In this document: one piece after another, positions 7,286 to 22,054 of the stretch
How the letters are laid out: each line of letters begins with the position of its first letter
How positions within the stretch are numbered: position 1 is the stretch's first letter
Source of the DNA: Clostridia bacterium
GTDB taxonomy: Bacteria > Bacillota > Clostridia > Oscillospirales > QAKW01
Assembly: GCA_017464525.1 (NCBI GenBank)
Contig: JAFTZM010000011.1
Span: forward strand, 1 to 37,266
Direction of reading: 5' to 3'
Length of the DNA: 37,266 nt
Translations under genes and position numbers: made by a program
Notes under the pieces: generated by a model
The model's database searches: none
Seen by the model: only the letters and a program-made list of their open reading frames with translations
Told to the model about the DNA's origin: nothing

Positions 7286-8476
7286 TTACTCCTTTTTCAG
7301 CAGCTTGCAAAGGCGGTTGGCCGCTTCTTTCGTTTCTGCGGGGTTGCCAAAGGTTGAGAAACGGAAGTATCCTTTTCCGCAGGCCCCGAAGCCGTCGCCG
7401 GGAATTCCGACCACCTGTATTTCCTTCAGCAGATGATCAAAGAACTCCCAGCCGCTCATACCGTCGGGACATTTCATCCAGATGTATGGGGAGTTCTTGC
7501 CGCCGCAGTACCATATGCCCGCTTCCTCCAAAGCAGCCATAAAGTAGGAGGCATTCTCCTTATACACACGAAGATTAGCTTGGATCTGCTGCTGTCCCTC
7601 CGGCGTGAATACTGCTAAAGCACCTTTTTGAAGGATATAGGAAACGCCGTTTGTTCTGGTTTCACGGTTGCGTGACCACATATCATTCAAATTCATGCCG
7701 CCTCGCACAAGATTTCGGGGAACAACCGTATAGCCCAGCCGTGTGCCGGTAAAGCCTGCGGTTTTGGATAGGGAGCAGATCTCGATGGCACATCGGTCAG
7801 CCCCGTCCAGCTCATAGATGCTGTGTGGAATATTCTTATCCTCAATGAAGATCTCATATGCAGCATCGAATAGGATCACCGCTCCGATTTCGTTTGCAAA
7901 ATCTACCCAAGCCTGCAGCTGATCGCGATCGAATACTGCCCCGGTGGGGTTGTTGGGTGAACAGATGTAGAGGATATCCGCTTCGGCATCTTTGCTCGGC
8001 TCGGGAAGAAAATCGTTATCTTCGCCGGAGGCCAAGTGAATAATTTTTCTGCCGGCAAGAATATTGGTATCCACATATTCGGGATAAGCCGGTTCAATTA
8101 CCATCACGGTATTGTCCTGATCGAACAGCTCCAGAATATCTCCCAGATCATCGCAAGCACCGCTGGAAATGAAGATTTCATTTTCCGCAACGTTTGCCCC
8201 CATCTTTTTATAATATCCCTCAATCGCCTTGCGAAGGGACGAATCGCCCACCTCCGGCATATAACCGTGGAAGGTGGCGGCATTGGCCTGATCCTCCACT
8301 GCTTGATGCAGCGCCTTGATCACCGTATCGCATAAGGGTAATGATACATCGCCTACTCCCATTCTAAACACCTTTTTGCCGGGATTTGCCTCCAGAAATT
8401 CATTTGTCTTGCGATAAATCGTGTTGAATAAATAGGTGTCCTTCAGTTCTGCATATCTTATATTTGGCTTTAACAT
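7286..8476 (-). CDS. dapL: LL-diaminopimelate aminotransferase
   Basis: A 396-residue class I/II PLP aminotransferase making LL-diaminopimelate from tetrahydrodipicolinate and glutamate, the one-step route to lysine and peptidoglycan precursors. Features: N-terminal YAELKDTYLFNTI and RMGVGDVSLPL (about 38-48), typical of DapL; SPNNPTGA at 173-180; D204 and Y207 in ILFDAAYEIF; the Schiff-base lysine K239 in CSLSKTAGFTGTRLG. The ATG overlaps the dapF stop (7-bp overlap) and is preceded by GAAGGAG inside dapF, so the two are translationally coupled. DapL with DapF next to it completes the DapL branch without succinylated or acetylated intermediates. Confidence 0.95.
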   Translation of the reverse strand: MLKPNIRYAELKDTYLFNTIYRKTNEFLEANPGKKVFRMGVGDVSLPLCDTVIKALHQAVEDQANAATFHGYMPEVGDSSLRKAIEGYYKKMGANVAENEIFISSGACDDLGDILELFDQDNTVMVIEPAYPEYVDTNILAGRKIIHLASGEDNDFLPEPSKDAEADILYICSPNNPTGAVFDRDQLQAWVDFANEIGAVILFDAAYEIFIEDKNIPHSIYELDGADRCAIEICSLSKTAGFTGTRLGYTVVPRNLVRGGMNLNDMWSRNRETRTNGVSYILQKGALAVFTPEGQQQIQANLRVYKENASYFMAALEEAGIWYCGGKNSPYIWMKCPDGMSGWEFFDHLLKEIQVVGIPGDGFGACGKGYFRFSTFGNPAETKEAANRLCKLLKKE

Positions 8477-9264
8477 ATTTCTGTTTCTCCTTCATAGACG
8501 GTCTCCGCCGGGCCGGTCATCGTTACAGTATTATCTGCGGCGATCTGAATTTTTAGCGTGCCGCCGTCCAGCTGGACAGATATAGGTGTATCATAGTCGC
8601 AATAACGCTTGGCGATAGCCGCCATTGTGCTGGCACAGGCTCCCGTTCCGCAGGCCATTGTGACACCGCTGCCCCGTTCCCACACACGCATACGCAGTTC
8701 ATGATCTGATAGCACCTGCACAAATTCCACGTTGACGCCGCCGGGAAACGCCGCATGATGTTCGATTTCAGGGCCGAGGGTAGTGAGCGGCGCCCTTTCG
8801 ATGCTATCCACAAAAATGACTGCATGAGGATTTCCGACAGATATAGGCGTGCAGAGAACTGCCTCCCCCTCAATGGTCAATGCCTGATCCCTCTCCACGG
8901 TCGCGGTTCCCATATGGACGGTTACATACTTTACTTTGCCGCCAACAAGCTGCAGATCCAAATATTTGGTGCCGGAAAGCGTTTCGATCTTCAAATGTGT
9001 TTTATCGGTATAGCCCTTATCGTAAACATACTTACCTACACATCGGATCCCGTTGCCGCACATCTTTGCTTCGCTGCCGTCGGCATTGAAAATACGCATT
9101 TTGAAATCGGCAATACGGGACTTGGAAATATAGATCATTCCGTCCGAGCCTGCACCGAAATGCCGTTCGGACAGTCTTGTTGATAGCTCTGCAATGTTTG
9201 CAGGTACTTCTCCGTAAACATATAGATAATCATTGCCGAGACCGTGCATTTTTGTAAATTGCAT
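8470..9264 (-). CDS. dapF: Diaminopimelate epimerase
   Basis: This 264-residue PLP-independent epimerase converts LL- to meso-diaminopimelate. Both active-site cysteines are present: C69 in EAKMCGNGIRCVGKY and C205 in GSGVTMACGTGACA. The N-terminal KMHGLGNDYLY motif is intact. The start has GAGGTGATAAT before the ATG, 9 bp after carB. It overlaps dapL by 7 bp. The product feeds lysine and cell-wall peptide synthesis, so this operon also carries a nitrogen-consuming cell-wall branch. Confidence 0.96.
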   Translation of the reverse strand: MQFTKMHGLGNDYLYVYGEVPANIAELSTRLSERHFGAGSDGMIYISKSRIADFKMRIFNADGSEAKMCGNGIRCVGKYVYDKGYTDKTHLKIETLSGTKYLDLQLVGGKVKYVTVHMGTATVERDQALTIEGEAVLCTPISVGNPHAVIFVDSIERAPLTTLGPEIEHHAAFPGGVNVEFVQVLSDHELRMRVWERGSGVTMACGTGACASTMAAIAKRYCDYDTPISVQLDGGTLKIQIAADNTVTMTGPAETVYEGETEIC

Positions 9265-9273
9265 ATTATCACC

Positions 9274-12200
9274 TCATTTTGCGTCGATCGTAGCGATACC
9301 CAGCGTGACCTCCTCCAGCACATCCAGCAACATTCTTACCGTATCCAAAGAGGTCAGCATCGTAATATTATTCTGCGCCGCACATTGACGGATGGCGATA
9401 CCGTCCCCGAAGTGCTTGCCCGAAAGAATGGCGCGGGTGTTGATCACATAGCTAACATATCCCGCACGGATGGAATCCAGAACCTCCTGGCTGCCTTCGC
9501 TGGGTTTATGGCGGATCCTGGTGCGAATACCGTTCGCTTTTAAAAATTCGCCTGTCAGCGTGGTGGCTTCAATATTAAAGCCCATATTATAAAACCGACG
9601 AACAAGCGGCAGAGTTTCCTCTTTATCTTCATCGGCAACGCTGACAACCACCGTTCCGTAATTACGAAGGGTAAGGCCGGAGGCTACCATTGCCTTATAT
9701 GCTGCCCGGTGCAGCTTTTTGTCATAACCGATGGCTTCTCCGGTGGATTTCATTTCCGGCGAGAGATAGGCGTCCATTCCTCTGAGCTTCGAGAAAGAAA
9801 ACGCAGGTGCTTTCACATAAAAGCGTTCCTTTTCCTTCGGGTAGATATCAAAGATCCCTTGCTCCTGTAAAGATGTTCCGAGGTTGCAGCGCGTTGCAAT
9901 ATCTGCAAGGCTATAGCCGGTGGCTTTGGAGAGGAACGGCACCGTTCTTGAGGAACGGGGGTTGACCTCGATAATAAAAACGCTATCGTGTTCATCCACA
10001 ATAAACTGAATGTTGAAAAGACCGATAATGCCGATGCCAAGGCCCAGCTTTTCGGTATAGTCCAGAATAGTCTTTTTTACCTGATCCGATAGGCTGTAGG
10101 ACGGATAAACACTGATGGAATCGCCGGAGTGTACACCGGTTCTTTCCACAAGCTCCATAATTCCGGGAACAAACACACGCTTGCCGTCGCAAATGGCATC
10201 CACCTCAACCTCCTTGCCCCGGATATATTTATCCACCAAAACCGGCTTATCTTCATCGATTTCTACGGCTGTTTTGAGGTAATTGCGGAGCGCTTCCTCC
10301 TTGGCAACGATCTGCATTGCTCTGCCGCCCAGCACAAAGCTGGGGCGAACCAGCACAGGATAACCGATCTCTTCGGCAGCTTTGATGCCTGCTTCAATAC
10401 TGGTTACTGCCTGCCCCTTCGGCTGTGGAATGTGGAGCGATGAGAGAAGCTTTTCAAAAGAATCACGGTTTTCTGCACGTTCAATGGCATCGCAGCCGGT
10501 GCCTATGATCTGTACTCCGCGGGCACAAAGGGGCTCTGCCAGATTGATAGCGGTCTGACCGCCCAATGTTGCGATAACACCCTCCGGCTGCTCCATCTCA
10601 ATAATATTCATAACATCTTCCACGCAAAGCGGCTCAAAATAGAGCTTATCGGAGCAGGTGTAGTCGGTGGATACAGTTTCGGGGTTGTTATTGATGATGA
10701 TAGCTTCATAGCCCGATGCCTTGATGGTCTGCACGGCATGAACGGTGGAATAATCAAATTCCACACCCTGGCCGATACGAATGGGCCCTGAGCCGAGCAC
10801 GATGACCTTCTTTTTATCCGAGATGACCGATTCATTTTCCTCCTCATAGGTGGAATAGAAATACGGGATATAGCTTTCAAACTCGGAGGCGCAGGTGTCG
10901 ATCATCTTATAAACAGGAACGATGCTGTTTTTCTTACGCAAATTAAATACATCCGCTTCGGGCATATTCCAGAATTGCCCGATCACCTGATCGGAAAAGC
11001 CCATTTTCTTCGCCGTACGAAGCACTTTGATATCGCTGGGATGCTCCTTGATTTCTTTCTCTTTTTCTGCAATATTGCGCAGCTTACGGATGAAGAACTT
11101 GTCGATAGCGGTTACTTCGGCAATGCGGTCGATGCTGCAACCAAGGCGCAAAAGCTCGGTAATGGCATAGATACGGTCATCGGTGCCGATTCTGATATAG
11201 TCGAGCAGCTCTGCTTCGCCGATGCTGTCGAATTTGCGGTGATGCAGATGGCAAAGCCCGATTTCCAAAGACCGAACCGCTTTCAGGAGACTTTCTTCCA
11301 CCGTTCTGCCAATGCTCATAACCTCTCCGGTGGCTTTCATCTGCGTGGAAAGGGTGTTGTTGGCATCGGCAAACTTATCAAAGGGAAACCGGGGCATTTT
11401 GGTCACTACATAATCCAGAGCCGGCTCAAAGGCCGCCGGTGTATTGGCGATCTGAATCTCATCCAGCGTCATGCCCACACCGATCTTTGCCGATACACGG
11501 GCAATGGGGTATCCGCTTGCCTTGGAAGCCAATGCCGAGGAGCGGGATACTCTGGGATTTACCTCAATGAGATAATACTGAAAGGAATTCGGGTCGAGGG
11601 CAAATTGTACATTGCAGCCCCCTTCGATCTCCAGCGCACGAATGATTTTAAGAGCGCTGTCTCGGAGCATATGATACTCCTTGTTGGTAAGCGTCTGCGA
11701 AGGGCAAACCACGATAGAATCACCGGTATGGATGCCAACAGGATCGAGGTTTTCCATATTACAGATAGTAATTGCGGTGTCATTGCTGTCCCGCATCACT
11801 TCATATTCAATTTCTTTATAGCCCTTGATGCTCTTTTCGATCAGCACCTGGCTTACAGGGGAGAGGGTCAGGGCATTTTTCATCAGCGGGAGAAACTCCG
11901 CCTCATTCTCGGCAAAACCACCGCCCGTACCTCCCAACGTAAAAGCAGGTCGAAGGACAACAGGATAGCCGATCTTCTGCGCAACCTGCAATCCCTCTTC
12001 CATAGAACTTGCAATATCGGAAGGCAACACCGGCTCACCCAGCTCCTCGCAGAGCTCCTTGAACATTTCCCGGTCTTCCGCACGTTCAATACTGCTGCTC
12101 TTAGTGCCGAGAAGTTCCACACGGCATTCGGCAAGAATCCCTTTCTTTTCGAGCTGCATCGCAAGGTTCAGCCCTGTCTGACCGCCGATCCCGGGCAAGA

Positions 12201-12448
12201 TCGCATCCGGGCGCTCATAGCGGATGATCTTGGCAATGTATTCCAAGGTCAGCGGCTCCATATATACCTTATCTGCAATGGAGGTATCGGTCATAATGGT
12301 TGCAGGGTTGGAGTTGCAAAGAAGGACCTCATAGCCTTCTTCCTTAAGTGCAAGGCAGGCCTGAGTCCCTGCATAATCAAATTCCGCCGCCTGACCGATT
12401 ACGATGGGGCCGGAGCCGATAACAAGCACTTTTTTAATATCTGTTCTC

Positions 12449-12456
<8 letters not shown>
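9274..12456 (-). CDS. carB: Carbamoyl-phosphate synthase large subunit
   Basis: A 1060-residue, full-length large subunit with two homologous ATP-grasp halves. The first begins [21 protein letters not shown] near residue 8 and the second [21 protein letters not shown] near residue 555. Each half has the NVQFA/NIQFI and EVNPR(V/S)SR metal/ATP motifs. The last about 130 residues form the methylglyoxal-synthase-like allosteric domain ([17 protein letters not shown]). With CarA it makes carbamoyl phosphate from glutamine, bicarbonate and two ATP for pyrimidines and arginine. The ATG lies inside the end of carA (8-bp overlap) with GAGGAG upstream. Confidence 0.98.
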
Positions 12457-16702
<4,246 letters not shown>

Positions 16703-16719
16703 CGTGTTCACCTCTTTTC

Positions 16720-18135
16720 TTATAGATTGATTTCTGCTGATTTTCCGTCGGCACCCGCAATCAGCGGTTTGATTTTTTTCAAAAAGGCCGCTACCTGCTC
16801 GGAACATCTGCCGATATATAAGTCCGGCGTAAGCAGTTCTTTCATTTCTGCTTCGGTTAAACCGAATTCCTTTTCCTGCGCCAAGCGGGTAAGCAGATCG
16901 CATTCCTCGCCGTTTTTCATCCTTGCAGTAGCCTCCATGGAACATTTGCGGATGATTTCATGAAGCTGCTGGCGGTCGCCGCCCCGCTTTACGGCCTCCA
17001 TCATCAGGTTTTCGGTGGCGATAAAGGGGAGGTACTCCTTTACTGCCTTTTCGACGATCTTCTCGTTTACATGAAGTCCGTCGGTAACATTCTGAGCCAA
17101 TCTTAAAATCGCATCGGCGCAGAGGAAGCCTTCCGGCAAGGAGATACGGCGGTTTGCCGAATCGTCCAGCGTTCTCTCGAGCCATTGGGTCGATGCGGTC
17201 ATCGGTGCATTCATCGCATCTGCCATAAGATATCGTGCTAAGGAGCAGATCCGTTCGCTGCGCATGGGATTGCGCTTATAGGCCATAGCCGAAGAACCGA
17301 TCTGATTTTTTTCAAAGGGTTCTTCCACCTGACGGTCGTGCTGCAAAAGGCGGATATCGTTTGCCATGCGGTAACAGCTCTGGGCCACAGAGGAAAGGGC
17401 GTTCAGAATACGGCTGTCTACCTTGCGGGGATAGGTCTGTCCTGCCACATCAAAGCATTTTTCAAAGCCAAAGTCTGCGGCGATCCTGCGGTTCATCTCA
17501 TCGATCTTGGCGGTATCCCCCTCAAACAGCTCCACAAAGCTGGCTTCGGTGCCGGTGGTTCCGCGGCATCCGAGAAATTTGATGTTTTCGATTGCAAAAT
17601 CAATTTCATTCAGGTCGGATAGGAAGTCCTGCATCCATAGGGTCGCACGCTTGCCCACAGTAACGAGCTGTGCCGGTTGGTAGTGTGTATACCCGAGAGT
17701 AGGCAGATCCTTGTATTTTTCAGCAAATTCCGAAAGGTTCGCTAAAACGCCCAAAAGCTCTGAGCGTATATAGCGCAGAGCATCTCTATAAATAATAAGA
17801 TCGGCATTATCTGTCACATAGCAGCTGGTGGCACCCAAATGAATGATTCCCGCGGCCGCAGGGGCAGCTTGTCCGTAGGCATAAACATGAGCCATTACAT
17901 CGTGGCGTACTTCCTTTTCTCTTGCACGCACGCAATCATAGTCAATATCGGCGATATGGGCGGAAAGCTCATCTACCTGTTCCTGCGTGATAGGAAGACC
18001 AAGCGCCTTTTCTGCCTTGGCCAGGGCAACCCAGAGCTTGCGCCAGGTCCGGTATCTTGTATCGGAGGAAAAAAGCTCAAGCATATACCCGGAAGCGTAA
18101 CGTGATGATAATGGGGATTCGTATTTATTGGTCAT
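16720..18135 (-). CDS. purB: Adenylosuccinate lyase
   Basis: A 471-residue fumarase/aspartase-superfamily lyase acting twice in purine synthesis: SAICAR to AICAR, and adenylosuccinate to AMP. The superfamily signature is [15 protein letters not shown], with [17 protein letters not shown] and [19 protein letters not shown] as further active-site blocks. The start [13 protein letters not shown] at 18135 has AAGGAG nine bases upstream; an upstream in-frame ATG at 18165 would overlap purA and lacks a comparable site. It sits 16 bp after purA. Confidence 0.96.
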   Translation of the reverse strand: MTNKYESPLSSRYASGYMLELFSSDTRYRTWRKLWVALAKAEKALGLPITQEQVDELSAHIADIDYDCVRAREKEVRHDVMAHVYAYGQAAPAAAGIIHLGATSCYVTDNADLIIYRDALRYIRSELLGVLANLSEFAEKYKDLPTLGYTHYQPAQLVTVGKRATLWMQDFLSDLNEIDFAIENIKFLGCRGTTGTEASFVELFEGDTAKIDEMNRRIAADFGFEKCFDVAGQTYPRKVDSRILNALSSVAQSCYRMANDIRLLQHDRQVEEPFEKNQIGSSAMAYKRNPMRSERICSLARYLMADAMNAPMTASTQWLERTLDDSANRRISLPEGFLCADAILRLAQNVTDGLHVNEKIVEKAVKEYLPFIATENLMMEAVKRGGDRQQLHEIIRKCSMEATARMKNGEECDLLTRLAQEKEFGLTEAEMKELLTPDLYIGRCSEQVAAFLKKIKPLIAGADGKSAEINL

Positions 18136-18151
18136 GTTTTCATTCTCCTTG

Positions 18152-19426
18152 TTATCTGATAACAATGCTGTCTCTTTCGGGGCCTACCGAGACATATTTG
18201 ATGGGGCAGCCGATCTGTTTTTCAATAAAGGCCACATATTCCTGCGCCTTTGCGGGAAGCTCCTCCCAGGTACGGGCACCGGAGATGTCGCAGTTCCAGC
18301 CGTCAAAATATTCTATGACCGGCTTGGCGTTTTTCAGGGCAGAGGGGAACGGGAACCGGTCGGTCTGCTTTCCGTTCAGCACATAGTGGGTACATACCGG
18401 GATCTTATCCATATAACTGAGCACATCCAGTTTGGTGAGAGCGATCGCGGTTGCCGCCTGAACCTCTACACCATACCGTGTTGCCACGATATCGATAGGC
18501 CCGACCCTGCGTGGCCTGCCTGTCTTAGCGCCGTATTCAGATCCGGCTTTTCGAAGTTCTTCGGCTTCCTCTCCGAACATCTCACAAACAAACGGCCCTT
18601 CGCCAACGCAGGTGGAGTATGCTTTAACAACACCGACCACATTAGTGATCTTCGCACTCGGCAGGCCCGACCCGATAGGCGCATAGGCTGCCGTTGTGTT
18701 GGAGGAGGTCGTATAGGGATAAATGCCGTAATCCAGATCCCTGAGAGAACCGAGCTGTGCTTCAAAGAGAATGTTTTTGCCGCTTGCTTGCGCTTCCTTC
18801 AAAAATGCACCGGTGTCGCAAATAAAGGGCTTGATCTTTTCGCAATAGGTTGCAAGCCATTCTTCAAGCATTTCCGTTGTGTAAGGTTCTGCACCGTATA
18901 CCTTTGTTAATGTGAGGTTTTTCCACTCCATCAGATCTGCAAGATGTGCTTTGAGCTCTTCGGGGTAAAACAGTTCTCCCGCAAGGATCGTCTTTTTCTG
19001 ATACTTATCCGAATAGAACGGCGCGATTCCCTGCTTGGTAGAGCCGTATTTTTTATCGGCAAGCCGCTGTTCTTCCAATTCATCCAGATCTCGGTGCCAG
19101 GGAAGGAGCAGAGAGGCACGGTCGCTGATTTTAAGATTTTCGGGGGTGAGCACCACGCCTTTGTCCATCACATCCTGCATTTCTGCCCAGAGGTTTTCGG
19201 GATCGAGGGCAACACCGTTGCCGAGAATATTCACAACGCCGTTTCTGAAAATACCGGATGGCAGCAGATGGAGAGCAAATTTCCCTTTTTCGTTGATGAC
19301 GGTATGCCCGGCATTGCCGCCGCCCTGAAAACGGACTGCCACATCATAATCCTCGGTAAGCAGATCCACCATCCTGCCTTTTCCTTCATCTCCCCAGTTG
19401 ATTCCTACGATTGCACAATTTGCCAT
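18152..19426 (-). CDS. purA: Adenylosuccinate synthetase
   Basis: This 424-residue enzyme forms adenylosuccinate from IMP, aspartate and GTP. The P-loop-like GDEGKGRMVD motif is at about 13-22, followed by VRFQGGGNAGHTV. Further motifs are TGRPRRVGPIDIVATRYG and, near the C-terminus, FDGWNCDISGARTWEELP. Its start has CGGAGG seven bases upstream. It follows purC by 14 bp. With PurB it makes AMP from IMP, while GuaA downstream makes GMP, so the operon holds both nitrogen-adding exits from IMP. Confidence 0.97.
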   Translation of the reverse strand: MANCAIVGINWGDEGKGRMVDLLTEDYDVAVRFQGGGNAGHTVINEKGKFALHLLPSGIFRNGVVNILGNGVALDPENLWAEMQDVMDKGVVLTPENLKISDRASLLLPWHRDLDELEEQRLADKKYGSTKQGIAPFYSDKYQKKTILAGELFYPEELKAHLADLMEWKNLTLTKVYGAEPYTTEMLEEWLATYCEKIKPFICDTGAFLKEAQASGKNILFEAQLGSLRDLDYGIYPYTTSSNTTAAYAPIGSGLPSAKITNVVGVVKAYSTCVGEGPFVCEMFGEEAEELRKAGSEYGAKTGRPRRVGPIDIVATRYGVEVQAATAIALTKLDVLSYMDKIPVCTHYVLNGKQTDRFPFPSALKNAKPVIEYFDGWNCDISGARTWEELPAKAQEYVAFIEKQIGCPIKYVSVGPERDSIVIR

Positions 19427-19440
19427 ATTTCTATCCTCCG

Positions 19441-20154
19441 TTATATATGTTGGGTAAGTCTTTTCATCACTTCAGCATAAGCATCTTCTACTCCGCCGAG
19501 GTCACGGCGGAAGCGGTCTTTATCAAGTTTTTCTCCGGTTGCGCTATCCCACAGTCTGCAGGTATCGGGACTGATCTCATCGGCAAGAACGATGCTGCCA
19601 TCGGAGAGTCTTCCGAATTCCAGCTTGAAATCCACCAGCGTTACACCGCACTCAGCCCAGAATGCTTTTAAAAGCTCGTTCACACCGAAAGCATACTTTT
19701 TAATGGTTTCAATTTCGTCTTTGGTTGCCAGCTTCATTGCAATAGCGTGGTATTCGTCCATCAGGGGATCGCCAAGCGCATCATTCTTGTAGGAAAATTC
19801 AATGGTGGGTGTTTCAAACACAAAACCTTCTTCCACTCCGTACCGCTTAGAGAAGGAACCGGCAGCAATATTCCGAATGATAACTTCCAGAGGTATGATA
19901 GACACCTTTTTAACCAATGTTTCACGGTCGCTCAGTTCCTTTGTGAAATGTGTGGGGATCCCGGCTTTTTCAAGCCGCTTCATCAGTAGGTTACTCATTT
20001 TATTATTGACAATACCCTTGCCGACTATCGTTCCTTTTTTCAATCCGTTGAATGCAGTGGCATCGTCCTTATAGGAAACGATCAGAAGCTCCGGATCATC
20101 GGTTGCAAAAACCTTCTTGGCTTTCCCTTCGTAAAGCTGCTGTCTTTTGGTCAT
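19441..20154 (-). CDS. purC: SAICAR synthetase, first gene of the operon
   Basis: A 237-residue phosphoribosylaminoimidazole-succinocarboxamide synthase joining aspartate to CAIR. Landmarks: YEGKAKKVFATDDPE near the N-terminus, FNGLKKGTIVGKGIVNNKMSN, PLEVIIRNIAAGSF, and the C-terminal DFKLEFGR and LADEISPDTCRLWD motifs. The start MTKRQQLYEGK at 20154 has TTGGAGG nine bases upstream; the frame extends to 20217, but those residues come from the leader RNA. It is preceded by a consensus promoter and two ANTAR-type antitermination modules (20195-20321), and no terminator is apparent before nadE, so these elements should control all eleven genes. Confidence 0.96.
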   Translation of the reverse strand: MTKRQQLYEGKAKKVFATDDPELLIVSYKDDATAFNGLKKGTIVGKGIVNNKMSNLLMKRLEKAGIPTHFTKELSDRETLVKKVSIIPLEVIIRNIAAGSFSKRYGVEEGFVFETPTIEFSYKNDALGDPLMDEYHAIAMKLATKDEIETIKKYAFGVNELLKAFWAECGVTLVDFKLEFGRLSDGSIVLADEISPDTCRLWDSATGEKLDKDRFRRDLGGVEDAYAEVMKRLTQHI

Positions 20155-20194
20155 CTCTGTGAACCTCCAATTTTTTATAACGACTTTATAAAAC

Positions 20195-20246
20195 AAAAAG
20201 GGCAATGATGCTTTCATTTGTAAACATGAAAGACACCATTGCCCTT
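20195..20246 (-). promoter_or_regulatory. ANTAR-type antitermination module 2 of the purC operon leader
   Basis: Read on the minus strand, a small hairpin AAGGGC-AATGGT-GTCTTT (plus coordinates 20229-20246) has a six-base loop with A at position 1 and G at position 4. Its 3' arm is also part of the left arm of a long terminator stem (20226-20244 pairing with 20200-20217, loop 8 nt), followed by a U-run (20195-20199). The two folds exclude each other, which is the arrangement used by ANTAR antiterminators. Confidence 0.8.
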
Positions 20247-20267
20247 ATCTGCTGTTCAGTTGTTGCC

Positions 20268-20321
20268 AAAAAAAGAGGCAAAGACACTCCGAGTGTGTAA
20301 CTCAAAGACGCCTTTGCCTTT
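20268..20321 (-). promoter_or_regulatory. ANTAR-type antitermination module 1 of the purC operon leader
   Basis: Minus-strand hairpin AAAGGC-AAAGGC-GTCTTT (20304-20321): six-base loop with A1 and G4, 6-bp stem. The competing stem pairs GGCAAAG (20312-20318) with CTTTGCC (20277-20283) and is followed by TCTTTTTTT (20268-20276), a terminator. It begins a few bases after the expected transcription start, so the transcript opens with this module. Confidence 0.82.
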
Positions 20322-20332
20322 TTTACCTAGTC

Positions 20333-20361
20333 ATTATACTCTTTTTGGAGCGTTTTGTCAA
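20333..20361 (-). promoter_or_regulatory. Consensus promoter of the purC-nadE operon
   Basis: TTGACA (20356-20361) and TATAAT (20333-20338) on the minus strand are separated by exactly 17 bp. It sits in the gap after the asnB stop codon, so purC and downstream genes have their own strong start. Confidence 0.92.
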
Positions 20362-20386
20362 CTGTTTAGAGAAAGGTTTTGGAAAT

Positions 20387-21970
20387 TTATTTGCCGCTGT
20401 CGCCGTAGTTAGATAGAACACGGGCAGAGGGATCGTTAACGTCACAGCCTTCCCAGGATTTGTTCGGCATCCAAAAGTCTGCGATCATTTCTGCTTGTCC
20501 GGGATAGTATTTTTCAAATATTTCACGGTAAAGCAAAGATTCTTTTGTGAACGGCGTTGCATGAATGTATTTCTTGCAGGCTGCTTCGAATTCCTCATCA
20601 GAATACTGCTGCTCGGCATATTCTTTGAGATAGTCCACCATGGAATGCCCCACCGCATCGGAGAAGGCCGCCTTTTCGCGCCAGAGGATCTCATCGGGAA
20701 GATATCCGCCGCCCTCAAAGGCATGGCGGAGCAGATATTTCCCCTTGCCGTATTTGTTTAGTTTCATTTCCGGATCGAGGGCCATAACATATTTCACAAA
20801 ATCAAGATCGCCAAAGGGGACTCTGGCCTCCAGGGAATTTACCGAGATGCAACGGTCTGCACGGAGCACATCATACATATGTAACTCGCGGATTCGTTTT
20901 TGCGCTTCTTTCTGAAACGCTTCTGCGGAGGGGGCAAAGTCGGTGTATTTATAGCCGAACAGTTCATCCGATATTTCACCGGTTAGAAGCACACGGATAT
21001 CGGTCTGCTCGTGAATGGCTTTGCAGATAAGATACATCCCCATACTGGCTCGAATCGTCGTGATATCAAAGGTGCCCAGCAGATGAATGACTTCTTCCAG
21101 AGAAGAAAGAACATCATCGGGTGTCATATAGATTTCCTTGTGGTCGCTGCCGATGTAGTCCGCAACCTGTTTTGCATATTTCAGGTCGATGGCATCCTCG
21201 CTCATTCCGATTGCAAAGGTTTTTATAGGCTTATCCGATTTCTTGGCAGCGATTGCACAAACCAGAGAGGAATCCAGTCCACCTGAAAGCAGAAATCCTA
21301 CCTTAGCATCGGCAACAAGGCGTTTTTCCACGCCGGCGACCAATTTTTCGCGAATATGTGTGCAGGCAGTTTCAAGATCATCGTGGCAAACCGCCCCCAC
21401 CTCAGCAACATCTGAGTAGCAGATAAATTTGCCGTCTTTATAATAATGACCGGGCGGAAACGGTATGATCTTATCTGTGAGTCCCACAAGGTTTTTCGCC
21501 TCACTTGCAAATAAAACCACGCCCTTCTCATCATATCCGTAGTACAAAGGACGAATACCGATGGGATCCCTGGCAGCAATGTATTCTCCGGCTACGCCAT
21601 CGTAGATGATACACGCGAACTCTGCGTCCAGCATGGCGAACATCCCTGTGCCGTATTCACGGTACAAAGGCAGCAGAATTTCGCAATCCGAATCACTTTT
21701 AAATGTATAGCCCTTTTGTTTTAAGGCTGCTTTTTGTTTTTCAAACCCGTATAATTCACCGTTGCAGACCACATAACTGCCGTTCAGCTCAAAGGGCTGC
21801 ATTCCGGAAGGGGTCAGTCCCATAATAGAAAGTCGGTGGAACCCGAGCAGCCCCCTGCCAGTATCGATAATGCGGCTGTCATCGGGCCCACGGGATACCG
21901 TGCGGTCAAAGCCTTTCTTAAAATCATCAAAAGCGGCATCGCTGCCGCAATAACCCATGATAGAACACAT
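20387..21970 (-). CDS. asnB: Asparagine synthetase B (glutamine-hydrolysing)
   Basis: A 527-residue AsnB converting aspartate and glutamine to asparagine. The N-terminal Ntn glutaminase begins MCSIMGYCG with Cys2 as nucleophile; RLSIMGLTPSGMQPF and CNGELYG follow. The synthetase domain has the PP-loop LLSGGLDSSLVCAI at about residue 230, TGEISDELFGYKY and SLEARVPFGDLDFV. The ATG has ACGGAGG at a good distance. It lies downstream of glnN and a small ORF on the same strand, so its glutamine donor is made by the neighbouring gene. No ANTAR-type hairpin was found in its own leader. Confidence 0.95.
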   Translation of the reverse strand: MCSIMGYCGSDAAFDDFKKGFDRTVSRGPDDSRIIDTGRGLLGFHRLSIMGLTPSGMQPFELNGSYVVCNGELYGFEKQKAALKQKGYTFKSDSDCEILLPLYREYGTGMFAMLDAEFACIIYDGVAGEYIAARDPIGIRPLYYGYDEKGVVLFASEAKNLVGLTDKIIPFPPGHYYKDGKFICYSDVAEVGAVCHDDLETACTHIREKLVAGVEKRLVADAKVGFLLSGGLDSSLVCAIAAKKSDKPIKTFAIGMSEDAIDLKYAKQVADYIGSDHKEIYMTPDDVLSSLEEVIHLLGTFDITTIRASMGMYLICKAIHEQTDIRVLLTGEISDELFGYKYTDFAPSAEAFQKEAQKRIRELHMYDVLRADRCISVNSLEARVPFGDLDFVKYVMALDPEMKLNKYGKGKYLLRHAFEGGGYLPDEILWREKAAFSDAVGHSMVDYLKEYAEQQYSDEEFEAACKKYIHATPFTKESLLYREIFEKYYPGQAEMIADFWMPNKSWEGCDVNDPSARVLSNYGDSGK

Positions 21971-21996
21971 GAGAATTACCTCCGTAAGTGATGCTC

Positions 21997-22034
21997 ATAC
22001 AGGCTCGCCGCTATGATCTGTGGCGAGCCTGTAT
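21997..22034. other. 13-bp perfect stem-loop between the small ORF and asnB
   Basis: ATACAGGCTCGCC (21997-22009) pairs perfectly with GGCGAGCCTGTAT (22022-22034), loop 12 nt. It lacks a T-run on the minus strand. It could be an RNA-processing or stability hairpin in the asnB leader, or a weak terminator. Confidence 0.5.
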
Positions 22035-22054
22035 AACACCTTCTTTTAAAAATG

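Noticed and set aside
16703..16945. 81-residue N-terminal extension of GuaA
   Set aside because: The extension lies in the purB coding region in another frame and does not resemble GuaA; the GTG at 16702 has a proper ribosome site.
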